DNA of 64,000 nucleotides from Lachnospiraceae bacterium. Lineage in GTDB: Bacteria; Bacillota; Clostridia; Lachnospirales; Lachnospiraceae. The stretch lies in NCBI GenBank assembly GCA_022800815.1, contig JAAWRC010000005.1, positions 39,281-103,280 on the forward strand. Direction: 5' to 3'. Position numbers and translations under genes: made by a program. A model generated the notes under the pieces. That model ran no database searches. It was not told the DNA's origin and saw nothing but the letters and a program-made list of their open reading frames with translations. Shown here one piece after another: positions 62,325-64,000 of this stretch (its first letter is position 1; every line of letters begins with the position of its first letter).

Positions 62325-64000
62325 TCAGTCCTGTTCTTCTAATTTTCTATCAAAGATACTATGTATGGATAAAACTATTCCCTTCAACAATTCTTTTGCA
62401 TCCTCTATTGTATTCACTTCAAAGCTCGCATTTCTTTTCCAAACCTTATTATATTCTTTCATTGACGCACGATGTCCAGCTAGTTTATTTCTTGAATCAT
62501 ATGCCTTTTTAATGCTTGAGTACATAAGACTTTCACTGTCCAACTCTATATATTTCAAAAAATCATCTAATTGGGCAATACTTCCCTTACTCCCATCATA
62601 CTTATCGCCCATTACAAATTTGAATAATTTAATGTTAATACTTTCAGCGGTCAGCTTACAGAGCTTCATAAGAAATTGCTGATACTCTGGTATTGATAAA
62701 TTTGTTGGAACCACAAAGCTTCTATATATTTCTGTATCCGCATCACTCAACTCTAAAAACATGACAGTGTCATACTTTTTAATAGTGTATTCATTAGCCA
62801 CCTGCAAAGAATGAATAAGTTGACTCTCCAATCTACTTGCATCTGTCCAAAGATTCAAGATTTGCCTTGCAAAAAATTTCTGCTCCATTTTCCCCTTTGG
62901 AGCTTCATTAAAAGCTCTCCAATATCGCTGCTCTTTATACGAAATTCTTCCCAAATCCCCTAACCAAACAACAACTTTTTCCTCTTCATTAATACAAAAT
63001 GGAATTGACCAGTCTTTCAAATAGTATATTTCACTGTCTCGAATCTCGTAATTTCTTGGATCTGCTTTATACTTATCCAATATCTTGATATCGAAATATG
63101 TAGGGGTTAAAAAATGAGGGTTATCTGGATTTGCTCCGAAGTTATTCGCCAACGATGATGGATTGCATTCAAATTCAATTTCATTTCCATCTTCATCTGT
63201 AGCAATCACAAATTTTTCAAACGGTTCGTCATCAAAAAAAAATTTGTAATCTTCATGTCGTGGTTTTGCATAAGGCAATATAATAACCTTTCCAATAATT
63301 GATGAGCAATAATCGTAAGACTTCGATAATTCAGATAAGTGATCAAGTTTATTCATATGCCAATAAGCATAATAATTTTTTCCAGAATACACCTCATCAG
63401 TTTTTTTATCTGTTACTACGTCTTTTTTAAAATATCTTCGATGATCGAAAACCACAACTAAATAGCTTTTATTCGCCGATAGAAAATCCTTTAGATAGGA
63501 AGCCCTAATCTCAACCTTGTGTTCGCTTGTTTTTATTTCCACTTCATCACTTTTAGGATTCTTATATTCACACCCAACACGGCATAAATTACCATACCAT
63601 ACTAATTTAGGATTTATCTCATAAATTGTAGGATACTTATCAAAATATCTTATTGCAATTAAATATTCAAAGTTTTCTCTGTATTGCCCACTTGCATATT
63701 CAACATCTTCATTTCCATACTGAATAAATGTTGATTTTCCAAAACTATCAATATTAAACCCCCAATCATACTTTAAAAGATAGTCCTCTAATTCTTCCGA
63801 AGCAGCATTATATATAGCACAAAAAGTGAATATATCATTTTCATAATTTTTAGTTGGATTTTCTTCGAATATTGTTATCCACTCATTACTATTTAGTATT
63901 TTACTATAAATGAGCAAATTCAAAAAAATGCACAAACCTATGCTACCAACGCCAATACATCCGCAAGTGGAATCTGTTTTTTGCCGCACTGATATACATA
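62325..64000 (-). CDS. AT-rich unknown protein with C-terminal HEPN-like motif, open at the window edge
   Basis: At least 554 residues from a GTG at 63989, but the frame stays open to the window edge, so the true start may lie outside. Most of it is not recognised. The C-terminus has SSIKKAYDSRNKLAGHRASM, with an R-N-x4-H motif in a helical segment, as in HEPN ribonuclease toxins. It ends in TGA and the next codons continue in the same frame as the STAND NTPase. The base composition is much more AT-rich than the rest of the window, a sign of transfer. A toxin effector for the STAND sensor is a working hypothesis. Confidence 0.65.
   Translation of the reverse strand, partial: CISVRQKTDSTCGCIGVGSIGLCIFLNLLIYSKILNSNEWITIFEENPTKNYENDIFTFCAIYNAASEELEDYLLKYDWGFNIDSFGKSTFIQYGNEDVEYASGQYRENFEYLIAIRYFDKYPTIYEINPKLVWYGNLCRVGCEYKNPKSDEVEIKTSEHKVEIRASYLKDFLSANKSYLVVVFDHRRYFKKDVVTDKKTDEVYSGKNYYAYWHMNKLDHLSELSKSYDYCSSIIGKVIILPYAKPRHEDYKFFFDDEPFEKFVIATDEDGNEIEFECNPSSLANNFGANPDNPHFLTPTYFDIKILDKYKADPRNYEIRDSEIYYLKDWSIPFCINEEEKVVVWLGDLGRISYKEQRYWRAFNEAPKGKMEQKFFARQILNLWTDASRLESQLIHSLQVANEYTIKKYDTVMFLELSDADTEIYRSFVVPTNLSIPEYQQFLMKLCKLTAESINIKLFKFVMGDKYDGSKGSIAQLDDFLKYIELDSESLMYSSIKKAYDSRNKLAGHRASMKEYNKVWKRNASFEVNTIEDAKELLKGIVLSIHSIFDRKLEEQD

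Noticed and set aside
62325..62327. TGA between effector and NTPase as a selenocysteine codon
   Set aside because: No stem-loop of SECIS type is apparent just downstream and neither protein is a redox enzyme; a nonsense change or gene boundary is simpler.

Overview
The window reads as a chromosomal segment of a Gram-positive anaerobe of the class Clostridia, most likely Lachnospiraceae. The reasons are family content (GGGtGRT protein beside a NifU-like scaffold, DUF1836 protein, YerC/YecD TrpR-like protein, CdaA/CdaR pair, HPr with His15 and Ser46, VaFE surface-protein remnant), strong GGAGG-type ribosome binding sites, and moderately GC-rich core genes. The species cannot be read from the sequence alone.

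Layout. 1-7932 (+): tail of a surface-polysaccharide type cluster: the end of an SDR-like protein, two tandem paralogous membrane proteins of about 977 residues, a TIM-barrel isomerase/epimerase and a DPM1-like family 2 glycosyltransferase. 7990-10673 (-): leuA and a membrane-anchored amidase. 10802-13985 (+): a two-component system. 14057-19534 (-): a compact run coding for two unknown membrane proteins, diadenylate cyclase CdaA, CdaR, HPr and a polysaccharide polymerase. 19689-23842: phosphoglucomutase and a GlgX-type debranching enzyme, divergent. 23933-31010: OLD-family nuclease, MerR regulator, RHH regulator with a DUF1648 protein, and an SPFH/ABC-exporter operon. 31190-32079: a graveyard of at least four broken genes (two IS3-type transposase pieces, a VaFE surface-protein piece, a response-regulator receiver). 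32112-42902: housekeeping and small metabolic genes (GGGtGRT/NifU-like pair, PfkB kinase, truncated Uma2, tRNA-Gly, PHP and HAD phosphatases, MutY, RidA, CvfB, acyl-ACP thioesterase). 42959-51869: TetR/flavodoxin operon, tRNA-Gln, a CopA with a CopZ-like tail, YitT, AraC, MATE transporter with a structured leader, MBL-fold protein.

51929-64000 (-) is a defence island: an AT-rich upstream protein with a HEPN-like tail, a STAND NTPase and its helical-repeat sensor (separated by an in-frame stop and a frame change), then a type I restriction-modification operon hsdR-hsdM-hsdS followed by a gene pair that splits one EVE/PUA-like domain across an ATGA overlap. HsdR itself carries an N-terminal HEPN-clan (DUF4145-like) domain.

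Regulation is unusually legible in places: a near-ideal TetR promoter flanked by twin operators, a CsoR-type operator inside the copA promoter, a MerR-type 19-bp spacer promoter, two face-to-face promoters between a thioesterase operon and a HAD gene, and a perfect inverted repeat upstream of the RHH gene. Functions are read from translated sequence and remembered family motifs; no database search was possible.
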